A DNA stretch of 64,000 bases from Bacteriovorax sp. Seq25_V (GCF_000447795.1 NZ_AUNI01000014.1:1-64000); one strand, 5' to 3'. Shown: positions 8,317 through 17,593, numbered from the stretch's first letter. Notes: generated from the letters alone by a model not told the origin. Program-made: numbers and translations.

Positions 8317-8778
8317 CTATATTTTAATCTGCTTAAAAAAGAAGTTTCGCGATGGAAATTCTTCTGCACTTTTTAATTCATTCATCGTTATTTCTAAGAG
8401 ATAAAAATTAAAACCTTCTCCTACTTCGCGAACCAAATCATTTAAATATTCTCTTCCCCATTCAATAAGAAAAAAATCTTTTCCTTCAAGATAAAGAGGA
8501 ATTTCTAAATGAATGATTTCATCACGATTTTCGAGACGATAAAAATCTGCATGAACAATATTATCAACTTCGTTAATGATTGAATATGAAGGAGAAGTCG
8601 TAGATGATTTTTGATCAATAAATTTTTTTGTAAAAGTTGTTTTACCTGCGCCCACTACACCTTCGAGTACAATCACAGACGGTGTTTTAACGGCTTCTTT
8701 TAATTCAATAATAATATTATCAAGATCGTTTTCGTAAACTTTTTTCCAAGAGCGAACATCTGACAGTTCAAGACTCAT
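8317..8778 (-). CDS. tsaE: TsaE, ATPase for tRNA t6A modification
   Basis: Small ATPase that works with TsaB and TsaD to make threonylcarbamoyladenosine at position 37 of ANN-decoding tRNAs. Seen: Walker A GVVGAGKTT, the SPSY motif (TTSPSYSI), the HADFYRL motif and LIEWGRE, all in family order. The start chosen is the ATG at 8776-8778, which has AGAGGAG at the right distance; a longer frame to 8826 lacks such a site. 153 residues, normal length. It is last in the run cdaA-cdaR-glmM-pdxJ-tsaE, 84 bp after pdxJ. Confidence 0.9.
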   Translation of the reverse strand: MSLELSDVRSWKKVYENDLDNIIIELKEAVKTPSVIVLEGVVGAGKTTFTKKFIDQKSSTTSPSYSIINEVDNIVHADFYRLENRDEIIHLEIPLYLEGKDFFLIEWGREYLNDLVREVGEGFNFYLLEITMNELKSAEEFPSRNFFFKQIKI

Positions 8779-8862
8779 TGTATCTCCTCTAAAAAATTTC
8801 TTTTTTCTATTTTCGTCGAAGAACAAAATTTATCATAGCAGGCAAATAATTTTCTAAACATT

Positions 8863-9612
8863 TTACATTGGATACTTTGAGAATAGGTCTAAGAATTTCT
8901 TTGTTACTGAATCAATTCCCTCAAAGATTGATTGAGCAATAATCCAATGTCCAATATTGTATTCTCTAAAAATTTTAAGCTCTAGTAGTGGAACAACACT
9001 CTCAAGAGTTAGGCCATGACCAGCGTGAAAAAGCATAGAAGAATCTTTTACAAGATCATAAGCCGACTTAAACTTCTCAAGGTATTCAGCAATATCTTCA
9101 CCTTCTAAGAAGGCCTTTGCATATTGACCTGTGTGGATCTCAACTGCATCAGCTTTTAGTTCAAGAGAACGCTTCATTGTTTCTTCAGATGCTTCTACAA
9201 ATAATGATATCTTTACACCCGGAATATTCTCTTTTAAATATTCCATCGTTTCTTTTACCTTCGAAAGATTAGCATCACTTAGATCGAGTCCACCTTCAGT
9301 CGTTTTCTCTTCTCTTTTTTCTGGAACAAGACAGATCCACTCAGGAGAACTCGCAACAGCAATTTCTGCAATCTCACGAGAACATCCCATTTCAAGATTG
9401 AGTGGAACACCAAACTTTCTTGTTACAAGAAGTACGGCCTGAACATCGGTATCTTGAATATGTCTTCTATCTTCCCTTAAGTGAATGGTAATTTGATTCG
9501 CCCCAGCTCTTAATGTTGCATCAGCAGCGTCCACAAGACTTGGATATCCCTCATCTCTTTGTTGTCTTAGAGTTGCGACGTGATCAATATTTACACCTAA
9601 TTTACTTATCAT
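8863..9612 (-). CDS. pdxJ: Pyridoxine 5'-phosphate synthase
   Basis: Condenses 1-deoxyxylulose 5-phosphate with 3-amino-2-oxopropyl phosphate to give pyridoxine 5'-phosphate, the last step of the DXP-dependent vitamin B6 route. The protein begins with the family hallmark LGVNIDHVATLRQQR and contains ITIHLREDRRHIQ, EMGCS and FHAGHGL in the expected positions of the TIM barrel. 249 residues is typical. It lies 6 bp after glmM; a pdxJ next to tsaE or acpS is common in proteobacteria. Confidence 0.95.
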   Translation of the reverse strand: MISKLGVNIDHVATLRQQRDEGYPSLVDAADATLRAGANQITIHLREDRRHIQDTDVQAVLLVTRKFGVPLNLEMGCSREIAEIAVASSPEWICLVPEKREEKTTEGGLDLSDANLSKVKETMEYLKENIPGVKISLFVEASEETMKRSLELKADAVEIHTGQYAKAFLEGEDIAEYLEKFKSAYDLVKDSSMLFHAGHGLTLESVVPLLELKIFREYNIGHWIIAQSIFEGIDSVTKKFLDLFSKYPM

Positions 9613-9618
9613 TATTTT

Positions 9619-10983
9619 CTATCCTATTTCTTTTTTAATAATTGCAACTAACTCATTACAAATTTCATTAACAAGCTTGATATTGTCACCTTCCACCATA
9701 ACTCTCGCTAAAGGCTCTGTTCCTGAGTAACGAATGATAATTCTTCCACGATCCTTGAGCTTAGCTTCGGCTGCTTTGAGTGCATCTTGTAAAGGAGCAA
9801 TTGCTTCAAAAGCAACCTTATCTTTAACTGTAATATTTTTTAGGACTTGTGGGAAAAGTTCGATTTCTTCCGAGAGCTCCTCCATCGACTTGCCAAAATA
9901 TTTCATGGCCTCAACTGCTTTTAGTGCGCCAAGAGTTCCATCCCCAGTCGTTGCGTAGTCAAAGAAGATAATATGACCTGAAGGTTCTCCTCCAAGTTTT
10001 GCATTACTTTCTTGCATATATTCCATGATGTAACGATCACCAACGCTTGTTCGATGAAATTTAAGCCCAAGTGACTTCAGGTAAATTTCAAGACCAATAT
10101 TTGACATCACTGTACCAACAACTGTGTCACCTTTTTTAAGTTCTCCAGAGGCAAGCATAAGTTTTGCGAAAATCCCAATCAGCTTATCACCATCAATGAG
10201 AGTTCCATTCTTATCAATAATCTGAACTCTATCAGCATCACCATCAAGACAAATACCAAGATCAGCTCTAAGTTTTAACACCTCACTCTTTGCCATATCT
10301 GGATGTAAGCTTCCACAATTGAGGTTGATATTCTTTCCATTTGGATTAACTCCAAGAGAGAATACCTCGGCTCCAAGTTCAGAAAGAACCATTGGAGCGA
10401 CTTTGTAACTTGCGCCGTTAGCGCAATCGACAACAATTCTCATTCCCGCAAGATCATACTCATCATCTAGTGCAGTCTTCACGTGAACGATATAACGTCC
10501 CTCAACACCTTCAAGACGTTTTGCACGACCAATATCTCCACCAACTTTGATTGGCATCTTATCCGGATTTAAAATAAGATCTTCAAGAATAAGTTCTACT
10601 TCATCAGGAAGTTTAAATCCGTCAGCATCAAAAATTTTGATTCCATTATCGTCAAATGAATTATGAGAAGCAGAAATCATCACTCCTGCATCAGCTCTCA
10701 TACTCTTAGTTACAAAAGCTACACCTGGAGTTGGAAGCGGTCCCGTGAAAATAACACGTCCACCTTGAGAACAAACACCTGAGGCAAATGCCTGTTCAAG
10801 CATGTAGCAACTAAGTCTTGTATCTTTCCCAACTATAACAAGTGGTGTTTTGTTATTTTGGTTTTTCTTTTGAAAATAGTAAGTAACGGCACGTCCAAGT
10901 GCTGTTGCAACTTCAGAAGTCATTGGGTATATATTTGCTTTCCCTCTAATTCCATCTGTTCCAAATAATTTTCTTTCTGACAT
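9619..10983 (-). CDS. glmM: Phosphoglucosamine mutase
   Basis: Interconverts glucosamine 6-phosphate and 1-phosphate on the way to UDP-GlcNAc for peptidoglycan and LPS. Seen: FGTDGIRG at the N terminus, the phosphoserine loop MISASHNSFDDNG, the metal-binding DGDADR, the sugar-recognition GGEPSGH and the phosphate-binding RYSGTEP near the C terminus. 454 residues, usual length. It sits directly after cdaA-cdaR; this trio is conserved in Firmicutes, where GlmM binds and restrains the cyclase, so a similar control of c-di-AMP is plausible here. Confidence 0.95.
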   Translation of the reverse strand: MSERKLFGTDGIRGKANIYPMTSEVATALGRAVTYYFQKKNQNNKTPLVIVGKDTRLSCYMLEQAFASGVCSQGGRVIFTGPLPTPGVAFVTKSMRADAGVMISASHNSFDDNGIKIFDADGFKLPDEVELILEDLILNPDKMPIKVGGDIGRAKRLEGVEGRYIVHVKTALDDEYDLAGMRIVVDCANGASYKVAPMVLSELGAEVFSLGVNPNGKNINLNCGSLHPDMAKSEVLKLRADLGICLDGDADRVQIIDKNGTLIDGDKLIGIFAKLMLASGELKKGDTVVGTVMSNIGLEIYLKSLGLKFHRTSVGDRYIMEYMQESNAKLGGEPSGHIIFFDYATTGDGTLGALKAVEAMKYFGKSMEELSEEIELFPQVLKNITVKDKVAFEAIAPLQDALKAAEAKLKDRGRIIIRYSGTEPLARVMVEGDNIKLVNEICNELVAIIKKEIG

Positions 10984-11011
10984 ATATTCCTCTTTAATAA
11001 TTTTGAACGAA

Positions 11012-11929
11012 TTAAAAAACGTTAACTGATATCACTGGCGGGTTTATATTTAGTAAGTGTATTCCCTCAGGTAACTCGGCCCTTAGTCTTACATCAAATT
11101 TCCCTTTTTTACCATCCGGAATTTCAGCAAAAACCTTGATATCTCCAGCTGTTAGAACTCTTCCCTCAGGGGCTAGAACATCGAGGGAAACCATTGTTTT
11201 TGACGCTTTGAATCTTTGATGAGATGTCACAAACTTAATCTCTATCTTTTTAAGGGTTAGATTCGCACTCTTTGGTTTTATATTGTAAATGAACTTAAAA
11301 TTAGGCTTTTCAAGGTAGGTGATAAAATCAGGTGGTTCAACTAGCTCCACATCTAACTCTCCGTTACCTGAAAGTGAAGCGAGATCAATGCCACGAGTCT
11401 TAGTGATTCCAAAACCTTTCATTATACTACGAGGACCCTCAACCATCACTGTTGCCGGAGCAAGAGTACTGTCAACAAGCTGTAGCTCATCTGCAAGATT
11501 TGTTTGAAACTGACTTTTAACTGGAATTTTCTTCTTAATCACGCGATCAAAGCCTAACTGAATCATCTCTGGGGCAAATTCAACGATATCGACACCGAAA
11601 GGAAGGATAAAGTCGTGCTCTGAAATTGAATAAGTTAAAGGCTTCTCGATATTTACTTTTCTCTTAGATAAATCAATTGTGATCTCATTATCATTTTCTC
11701 TAAATTCTTTTAAAAAGGCACGTGCGCCTTTTAGAGTCACCTCAACCTTTGACGATGACATCTGATCAACACCAACTCCAACAGGAGAGACAATATTAAT
11801 CTTAAAAGAGCGCTTTAACTGAATTGGTTCTGAGTTAACAACATAGAACCACAAAAAAGATGCAGTTATAAAGCTTAGTACTTTGAGGATATGTCCCTCT
11901 AAAAATTTATTTCTCTTATCAAAAATCAT
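11012..11929 (-). CDS. cdaR: YbbR-domain membrane protein, CdaR-like
   Basis: 305 residues: one N-terminal transmembrane segment (VLSFITASFLWFYVVN) followed by an extracytoplasmic part made of repeated beta-rich YbbR modules of about 80 residues (patterns such as VEVTLKGAR, VMVEGPRSIM, VSLDVLAPEG). CdaR is the known partner and modulator of the diadenylate cyclase CdaA. The gene overlaps cdaA by 4 bp (11926-11929) and precedes glmM, exactly the order seen in Gram-positive bacteria, which supports the assignment beyond the modest sequence signal. Confidence 0.8.
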   Translation of the reverse strand: MIFDKRNKFLEGHILKVLSFITASFLWFYVVNSEPIQLKRSFKINIVSPVGVGVDQMSSSKVEVTLKGARAFLKEFRENDNEITIDLSKRKVNIEKPLTYSISEHDFILPFGVDIVEFAPEMIQLGFDRVIKKKIPVKSQFQTNLADELQLVDSTLAPATVMVEGPRSIMKGFGITKTRGIDLASLSGNGELDVELVEPPDFITYLEKPNFKFIYNIKPKSANLTLKKIEIKFVTSHQRFKASKTMVSLDVLAPEGRVLTAGDIKVFAEIPDGKKGKFDVRLRAELPEGIHLLNINPPVISVNVF

Positions 11930-12729
11930 AATTTACTCACTACCTGCATTTTTTCTTTAGAAATTGAGTTTCCTAGAAGTTGTGTTAATTTCTTTCTAAG
12001 CTCATTCTCACTTGAACACTGAGTGAAGAAACCTTCACTGCAAGTACTAATTCTTCCTGTCTCCTCACTTACCGTGATAACAACAGCATCAGATAATTCA
12101 GTGATCCCAAGGGCCGCACGGTGACGTGTCCCATAGTGACGATCGATGTCAACATTCTTCGAAAGCGGAAGAAAGCATCCCGCAGCAACAAGCATATTAT
12201 CTCTAATGATAATCGCACCATCGTGCAGAGGAGATTTCGGTTGGAAGATAGCATAGATTAAATCACTGTGGATTTTAGAATCAAGACGAGTTCCTGTATC
12301 GACATAATTTTCAAGTCCATTTTTCTTTTCGAGAACAATAAGTGCACCAGTGCGTTCTTTGCTTAGAACACTACAAACACGAATGATCTCTTCGATATCA
12401 AAATCAATTGGAGAGCGATCAAAGAATTGAAACATCTTCCTCCCCGTTCCAACATTGGCAAGAGCTGCTCGAATTTGATCCTGGAAAAGAATAATAAAAA
12501 TAATAAAGAAGTAATCGAAGAAATGATCAAGAATCCAGTTCAAAGTATAAAGGTTATAGCTTACTCCGATGGCAAATAGTATCGAGAGAAAAACCATCCC
12601 CGTTAAGATCTGAACAGCTCTCGTTCCTTGAACGATTTTTAAAACTTGATAAATCATCAAGGCTACAATTGAAATATCAATGAAATCCTTGAAAGTAATT
12701 TGATTAGATAGAACCGTAATGAGATTCAT
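11926..12729 (-). CDS. cdaA: Diadenylate cyclase, CdaA type
   Basis: Makes the second messenger c-di-AMP from two ATP. Three transmembrane helices occupy roughly residues 15-90, followed by the DAC (DisA_N) domain. The catalytic motifs are intact: LHDGAIIIRDN (DGA) and GTRHRAALGITE (RHR). 267 residues matches CdaA of Firmicutes. First gene of the operon; the start at 12729 is an ATG. A c-di-AMP cyclase in a Gram-negative predator implies control of osmolytes or the cell wall, though no c-di-AMP receptor or phosphodiesterase was found in this window. Confidence 0.92.
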   Translation of the reverse strand: MNLITVLSNQITFKDFIDISIVALMIYQVLKIVQGTRAVQILTGMVFLSILFAIGVSYNLYTLNWILDHFFDYFFIIFIILFQDQIRAALANVGTGRKMFQFFDRSPIDFDIEEIIRVCSVLSKERTGALIVLEKKNGLENYVDTGTRLDSKIHSDLIYAIFQPKSPLHDGAIIIRDNMLVAAGCFLPLSKNVDIDRHYGTRHRAALGITELSDAVVITVSEETGRISTCSEGFFTQCSSENELRKKLTQLLGNSISKEKMQVVSKL

Positions 12730-12902
12730 ATATATACACCTATTCTTTTTTAAGTATGTTCAGTCAATTATGACACAACGTGCGTCTTTATATAATGCTG
12801 AAATATCATGCCTAGTGACTCAAAACCTATTTTAACCGACCTAGAACATCAAGAAAAAATCGCCCAATTCACACAACCCAGTAATCCAGTAGAATAATAT
12901 TT

Positions 12903-14219
12903 ATGAAAAAATTATTACTACTGACACTCTTAGGCCTTTTAAGTTCAACCCTATTTGCTAATGATGAAGTATTCCTACAAAACTCATCTTCAAGCATACC
13001 TCCAAATTTTGAGAGAGGAACACTTCCAATCCCAGAAGACACGCAGGCATTAAAAAATATAAGGGTATTAATCTTCCCACATACTTTGAAAAATGACTGG
13101 CGCCATGGAGTTCCAGATAATGCTACAACTTTTAAAATTAAGTCACCTGATAGTGTTATTATCACAGACAACAAGATTAGTCAGAAAATAACTGATGCAA
13201 CAATAACTTTTAAAAATAAAACAATTTATGCGACTGTTGGAAAAAAGAAGATTAGCTTCAACTCACCTATTACGTTTACAGCGAAAAGACCAATTCTTAT
13301 CGAACGTCTTGGTAACGAGACAAAATCGAACTCATACTATGGAAAGTTTAAAGTTGGAATTAACGAAAGTGGACTTTATATCGTTAATACGATTGATATG
13401 GAAAACTATCTCTTAGGTGTTGTTCCAAGTGAAAGTTCTGCGAGCTGGCCAATTGAATCACTAAAAGCACAGGCCCTTGCGGCCAGAAGCTATGCTCTTT
13501 ACCACCTTCTTAACACGAAAACGAATAAGGACTGGGATGTCGACGACACTGCAAGATACCAAGTCTACACTGGTATTAATCATAGAAAGCCATCAACAGA
13601 TAAGGCTGTAAACGATACTGCCGGTGAAGTTATCACTTATAACGGTGAAGTCATTGTCGCGTTCTTTCATTCTTATTCTGGTGGATATACAGATAGTGCA
13701 AAAAATATCTTTGGTTCAAACGAGGCTCCATATTGTGATATTTCAACAGAGGTTTTTACAAGAGATCACCTAAGAGAAAACCTATCTAAATCATCACAGT
13801 GGATTGTTGAGTCGAGAATGGTTTGGAAAAAGTCAGAGATCATCAAAAAACTAAAAGAAAGAGCAGACACAGCACAAAGATTTAAAAACTTTGATATCAA
13901 CGGTGAACTTTCATTTAACATCCTAACAACGAATGTAAACTTTGATTCTGCACGTGATTTTGAACTAATCCAAGGCGACAATAGAGAAGAGATTTATTTC
14001 CGTGATTTTAGAGCAGCGCTAGGATGGTCGAATTTCAAAGGTTATCACTACTACTTTGAAGATGAAACGCCAACAGAAGTAACAATTAAAGGTTATGGCT
14101 GGGGTCACCATGTGGGAATGTCTCAATGGGGAGCTTATATGATGTCAAAGTATTTTGACTACAAGTATGATGATATCATTAAACACTATTATCATAATAT
14201 TGAGATTACAAAAATTTAA
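12903..14219 (+). CDS. Exported SpoIID/LytB-domain protein
   Basis: 438 residues with a signal peptide (residues 1-19, cut after LFA). The SpoIID/LytB core spans about residues 150-430: NYLLGVVPSE, the conserved LKAQALAARSYAL and, near the end, GYGWGHHVGMSQWGAY. SpoIID proteins are lytic transglycosylases acting on peptidoglycan that lacks stem peptides, or enhancers of amidases (LytB). Outside sporeformers they are thought to work in wall turnover or septation. Here it could act on the cell's own or prey wall. It stands alone, divergent from cdaA, and ends in a strong terminator. Confidence 0.85.
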   Translation: MKKLLLLTLLGLLSSTLFANDEVFLQNSSSSIPPNFERGTLPIPEDTQALKNIRVLIFPHTLKNDWRHGVPDNATTFKIKSPDSVIITDNKISQKITDATITFKNKTIYATVGKKKISFNSPITFTAKRPILIERLGNETKSNSYYGKFKVGINESGLYIVNTIDMENYLLGVVPSESSASWPIESLKAQALAARSYALYHLLNTKTNKDWDVDDTARYQVYTGINHRKPSTDKAVNDTAGEVITYNGEVIVAFFHSYSGGYTDSAKNIFGSNEAPYCDISTEVFTRDHLRENLSKSSQWIVESRMVWKKSEIIKKLKERADTAQRFKNFDINGELSFNILTTNVNFDSARDFELIQGDNREEIYFRDFRAALGWSNFKGYHYYFEDETPTEVTIKGYGWGHHVGMSQWGAYMMSKYFDYKYDDIIKHYYHNIEITKI

Positions 14220-14244
14220 GGGCCAAATTAATGGCCCTTTTTTT
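14220..14244 (+). terminator. Rho-independent terminator after the SpoIID gene
   Basis: GGGCC (14220-14224) pairs with GGCCC (14233-14237) across an 8-nt loop, followed by a run of seven T. It overlaps the last codons of the convergent regulator gene (ends at 14243). Confidence 0.85.
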
Positions 14245-16201
14245 ATGCTGCTTTTTTATCTGAATCAAAATCTAAATCTTGGTCTGTTGGACCTTCGATT
14301 TGGTCTAGAACATCATTTGAAATTAGAAGTTTCTTTCTTAGGGCCTCTCGAGAAATCCCCATCTCTTTCGCTGCTTTTGACTTATTTCCATTATTACGCT
14401 TTATTTCCGCTAAAATCATCTCTCTTTCAACAAGAGCTAATCTTTCTTTTAGAGGAATACTAAAGTCTGAAACATATGGAATCGCGCCAAACATTCTCTG
14501 CTTCTGAGCAACATCAATTAGCGGAATCGCATCATTTTCAAATGCAACTTCAGTAATGATATGTGCCTTTGGATTGTAAAGAACTGCTTTCTCTACACAT
14601 TTTCTAAGCTCTGCAATATTTCCTGGCCAGTCATACTGAGTTAATTTCTCCATAGCTTTTGGAGAAAAGCTCTTAAGTAGTAAACCTTGTTTCTTACATT
14701 CACTCTTTAAGAAGTATTCTACAAGATGTTCAATATCATCAGCTCTTCTTCTAAGTGACTCAATTGACACATAAGAAGTTGATAAGTACTCATGTAACTC
14801 TTTATTAAAAGTTCCTGCTTCAACCATCTCGCCAAGATCCATAGATGTCGTCGCGATAATTTTTGAGTCAAAAGAAACTCGGCCTCCATCAAGACCTTTA
14901 TTTTTTAAAATATGCAATAACTTATTTTGCATTTGAACATCAAGTTTTCCAACTTCATGAAGAACAACCGTTCCTCCTCGAGTAGTAGCAAAGACACAGT
15001 CAACTTCATTTGGACCAAATAGCTCTTTACTCAAAGTATCAAGATCTTTTGTTCCACAATCAATTGTTCTAATCTCATTCAGTCCACGACGTCCTTCATG
15101 GTGAAGAATTGTCGCATAAAGACTCTTTCCAACACCTCTCTCTCCATAAATAAGAGTCGGGTCTGCAATATCTTTAAGCTTCAAAATTGAATTTCTAAGT
15201 GAACCAACATGAGGTGTTTTTCCAATTAGAGCAAACTTTCTATCATATGGAGCAGAAAATCTTCTAATCTGTGACTTATCACTTACTGGATTGTAGTTAT
15301 GAAATACAGATGAGAACACAAGGGCCAAAACCTTCATTGTTTTTTCATCTTCAATCGTAAATCGATCTTGATTTCTCTTATTAATAATCTCAATTACACC
15401 GATGATTTTATCTTCACGATTATGAATTGGATGACAGACAATCGACTTCGTTTTAAAATCGAGAACTTCGTCAAATTGATTATTAAAACGCGACTTATCA
15501 TTATTTGTGTCAATATTTAGAGCAACACCTGTTGTAAAAACAGATCCGGCAATCCCCAAACGATAATCAAATTTTAGTGAACTCTTATCAACACCAAGAG
15601 CTGCAATCGCTTCAAGTTCATTTGTATCTGGATTAATAAGGAAAATACTTGCTCTTTGAGCATTAAGAATTCTTACAACTTCCTCAAGCATTGAATCGAG
15701 GAATCCATCTTTATCTCCAAAATGAGTAATATCTTTAAAAAGAGACAAAAGTAGAGAGAACATTTCAAAACCATCGCTGGCCTTTGTATATCTTTCTTTA
15801 AGAGCTGAATCGATTAAACAGTCCTTAAGGCGATCATTTGAAAATGACATCACGTAAGCTTCAAGAAACTTTTTAATTTTATCTTCTGTCTCAATCTCGA
15901 CACCATAAATAATCTCTTCATCATCAAGACTATTAGTAAATGCACGAACGACAGATCCTGAAAGATCAAGGTGATACTTTTTAAATTGTAAAGAAATCGA
16001 TAACTCAGTCCCTACTGATATTCTATCTTTTGTAGAAAATCCAAAACCTGTAACAGATATGTCAACGAGTTTAGCGTCTTCTATATATGTTAGATTACCT
16101 AAATCATCTTCTTGCTGTACTAGAAACCTTAAATTATCGGCCTCTTCAACAGGTATTCTGAACGACTGATAAAATTTGAATTCTGAAAAACTTGCAAGCA
16201 T
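14243..16201 (-). CDS. PilZ-GAF-AAA+-Fis regulator, degenerate enhancer-binding protein
   Basis: 652 residues: a PilZ-like segment (about 15-110, with VDISVTGFGF), a GAF domain (about 155-300, with ASIFLIN and GIAGSVF), an AAA+ domain (about 320-550) and a Fis-type helix-turn-helix at 600-635 (NKSKAAKEMGISREALRKKL). Enhancer-binding proteins drive sigma-54 promoters. Here the sigma-54-contacting GAFTGA loop is missing (after ELFGPNEV comes DCVFATTRGG), and Walker B reads VVLHEVG instead of the usual LFLDEIG. Walker A (GERGVGKS) is kept. It may therefore bind DNA without classic sigma-54 activation. Start at 16199-16201 because AAAGGAG precedes it at good distance; longer frames lack this. Confidence 0.8.
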   Translation of the reverse strand: MLASFSEFKFYQSFRIPVEEADNLRFLVQQEDDLGNLTYIEDAKLVDISVTGFGFSTKDRISVGTELSISLQFKKYHLDLSGSVVRAFTNSLDDEEIIYGVEIETEDKIKKFLEAYVMSFSNDRLKDCLIDSALKERYTKASDGFEMFSLLLSLFKDITHFGDKDGFLDSMLEEVVRILNAQRASIFLINPDTNELEAIAALGVDKSSLKFDYRLGIAGSVFTTGVALNIDTNNDKSRFNNQFDEVLDFKTKSIVCHPIHNREDKIIGVIEIINKRNQDRFTIEDEKTMKVLALVFSSVFHNYNPVSDKSQIRRFSAPYDRKFALIGKTPHVGSLRNSILKLKDIADPTLIYGERGVGKSLYATILHHEGRRGLNEIRTIDCGTKDLDTLSKELFGPNEVDCVFATTRGGTVVLHEVGKLDVQMQNKLLHILKNKGLDGGRVSFDSKIIATTSMDLGEMVEAGTFNKELHEYLSTSYVSIESLRRRADDIEHLVEYFLKSECKKQGLLLKSFSPKAMEKLTQYDWPGNIAELRKCVEKAVLYNPKAHIITEVAFENDAIPLIDVAQKQRMFGAIPYVSDFSIPLKERLALVEREMILAEIKRNNGNKSKAAKEMGISREALRKKLLISNDVLDQIEGPTDQDLDFDSDKKAA

Positions 16202-16472
16202 ATTGGCTCCTTTCACGACAAAGCGCTTCATTTCAAAAGATTTATCGGTCAGCAGAACTAAAAACTTTAGCTTCTCGCCAACTTTTGATGGCACAGAGTG
16301 AACTGCTCAAGATTAAACTAGCCTGAAATAGGGTTAAATCATTTGATGAAAAATCTGTGACGTAAATTTAGATATTTCTGGTCCCCTTCTTTAGAAATAA
16401 GACTCATTTACAGAGGTGAATAACCCTACAAGCGGATTTAGGTTATAACAGAAAGATAAATTTTGACTCAAT

Positions 16473-16509
16473 CAGTAACCTCAGGTCAGCACTCCTTTAG
16501 TCGTTACTG
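16473..16509 (+). promoter_or_regulatory. Hairpin in the leader region of the AdoMet decarboxylase gene
   Basis: CAGTAAC (16473-16479) is complementary to GTTACTG (16503-16509), enclosing a 23-nt loop, about 140 bp upstream of the decarboxylase start. The whole 16202-16649 gap contains no convincing open frame; otherwise I see only AT-rich sequence. A leader structure before a polyamine gene would fit metabolite control, but no known SAM or polyamine riboswitch consensus was recognised, and a 7-bp repeat could be chance. Confidence 0.25.
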
Positions 16510-16649
16510 ATAAATGAAAGCTATTGAACGTGAAAATCTTACTACTTTCCACGGGTTATATTAGCAAATAAGGAAAAATCATAGACAAGACTCATAGTTT
16601 TTGGCATTAAATACATATTACAAAATTAACATTTAAATTGGAGTAAACC

Positions 16650-17579
16650 ATGATTTTTGAGGGTTCTGAAAAGAAGGCCGAGATTATTATTGATAAAGAG
16701 AAACTAAACCTTCTTGAACTTGATAATTCCCTCTGGACAAAACTTGTTGCTAAAGCAAACGCAACAATTCTTTCATCAATTGAGAATGAATACATAAAAG
16801 CATTCCTACTTTCAGAATCAAGTCTCTTTGTTTACCAAGATAGAATACTCATTATCACTTGTGGACAGACAACTCTCATTGATGCAATCAACTTCTTCAT
16901 CAATGAACTTGGAAAGCTAAATATTAAGCAACTTATTTTTCAAAGAAAGAATGAATACTTCTCATATCTTCAACCTACAACATTCTTCGATGACATCAAA
17001 ATTTTAGAAGAAAGTTTTGAAGGTCATGCATTTAGAATGGGAAATATGGATGATCATCATAACTTCGTCTACCATCTAAGAAACTCTTACTGCCCAGATG
17101 CAGACGATAGAACATTTGAATTACTACTTTATGAAATCTCTCCAAAAGCGAGAGATATCTTAATGAAAGAGAATGTAACAAAGGAAGAAATTAGATCATT
17201 TTTAAAACTCGATGAAATTCTTCCAGGATTTCAAATTGATGATTTTGTTTTCAAACCATATGGTTATTCATTAAACGCAATTAAAGATCAAGAGTACTTT
17301 ACGATCCACATTACTCCACAGGAAGAAAGTTCTTACGTGAGTTTTGAAACTGATATCAACCTTAAAGATCATATTGATAAAATCATTGAAGCTTTTGAAC
17401 CAGGAGCTTACGACTTTATCGAATTTAGACCTGAGAATGCAGGTTGTGGAAAAACAACTCCTGGTCTTTATGAATTAAAAACACAAGCACAGAGTCACCT
17501 GTCTTGTGGATACACAATGTACTTCTCTCACTTCTACAAGAAAAGAGAAGGACTATTAGCTCCATATACAATTTTATAA
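16650..17579 (+). CDS. S-adenosylmethionine decarboxylase proenzyme, eukaryotic-type class
   Basis: Supplies decarboxylated AdoMet for spermidine synthesis. 309 residues closely patterned on the eukaryotic enzyme rather than the short bacterial SpeD: FEGSEK at the N terminus, the self-cleavage site LLSESSLF with the predicted pyruvoyl serine at residue 57 (after Glu56), the cysteine of ITCGQT (C71), FKPYGYSLN (equivalent of human Ser229) and FTIHITP (equivalent of His243) followed by SYVSFET. All processing and catalytic residues are therefore present. It is followed after 14 bp by spermidine synthase. Start ATG at 16650 with GGAG upstream. Confidence 0.92.
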   Translation: MIFEGSEKKAEIIIDKEKLNLLELDNSLWTKLVAKANATILSSIENEYIKAFLLSESSLFVYQDRILIITCGQTTLIDAINFFINELGKLNIKQLIFQRKNEYFSYLQPTTFFDDIKILEESFEGHAFRMGNMDDHHNFVYHLRNSYCPDADDRTFELLLYEISPKARDILMKENVTKEEIRSFLKLDEILPGFQIDDFVFKPYGYSLNAIKDQEYFTIHITPQEESSYVSFETDINLKDHIDKIIEAFEPGAYDFIEFRPENAGCGKTTPGLYELKTQAQSHLSCGYTMYFSHFYKKREGLLAPYTIL

Positions 17580-17593
17580 ACGAAGGATATTTT

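Noticed and set aside
16301-16313. AACTGCTCAAGAT, similar to the left end of the MITE-like element
   Set aside because: TGGGG is absent at the required spacing and no partner end is found in the intergenic gap.
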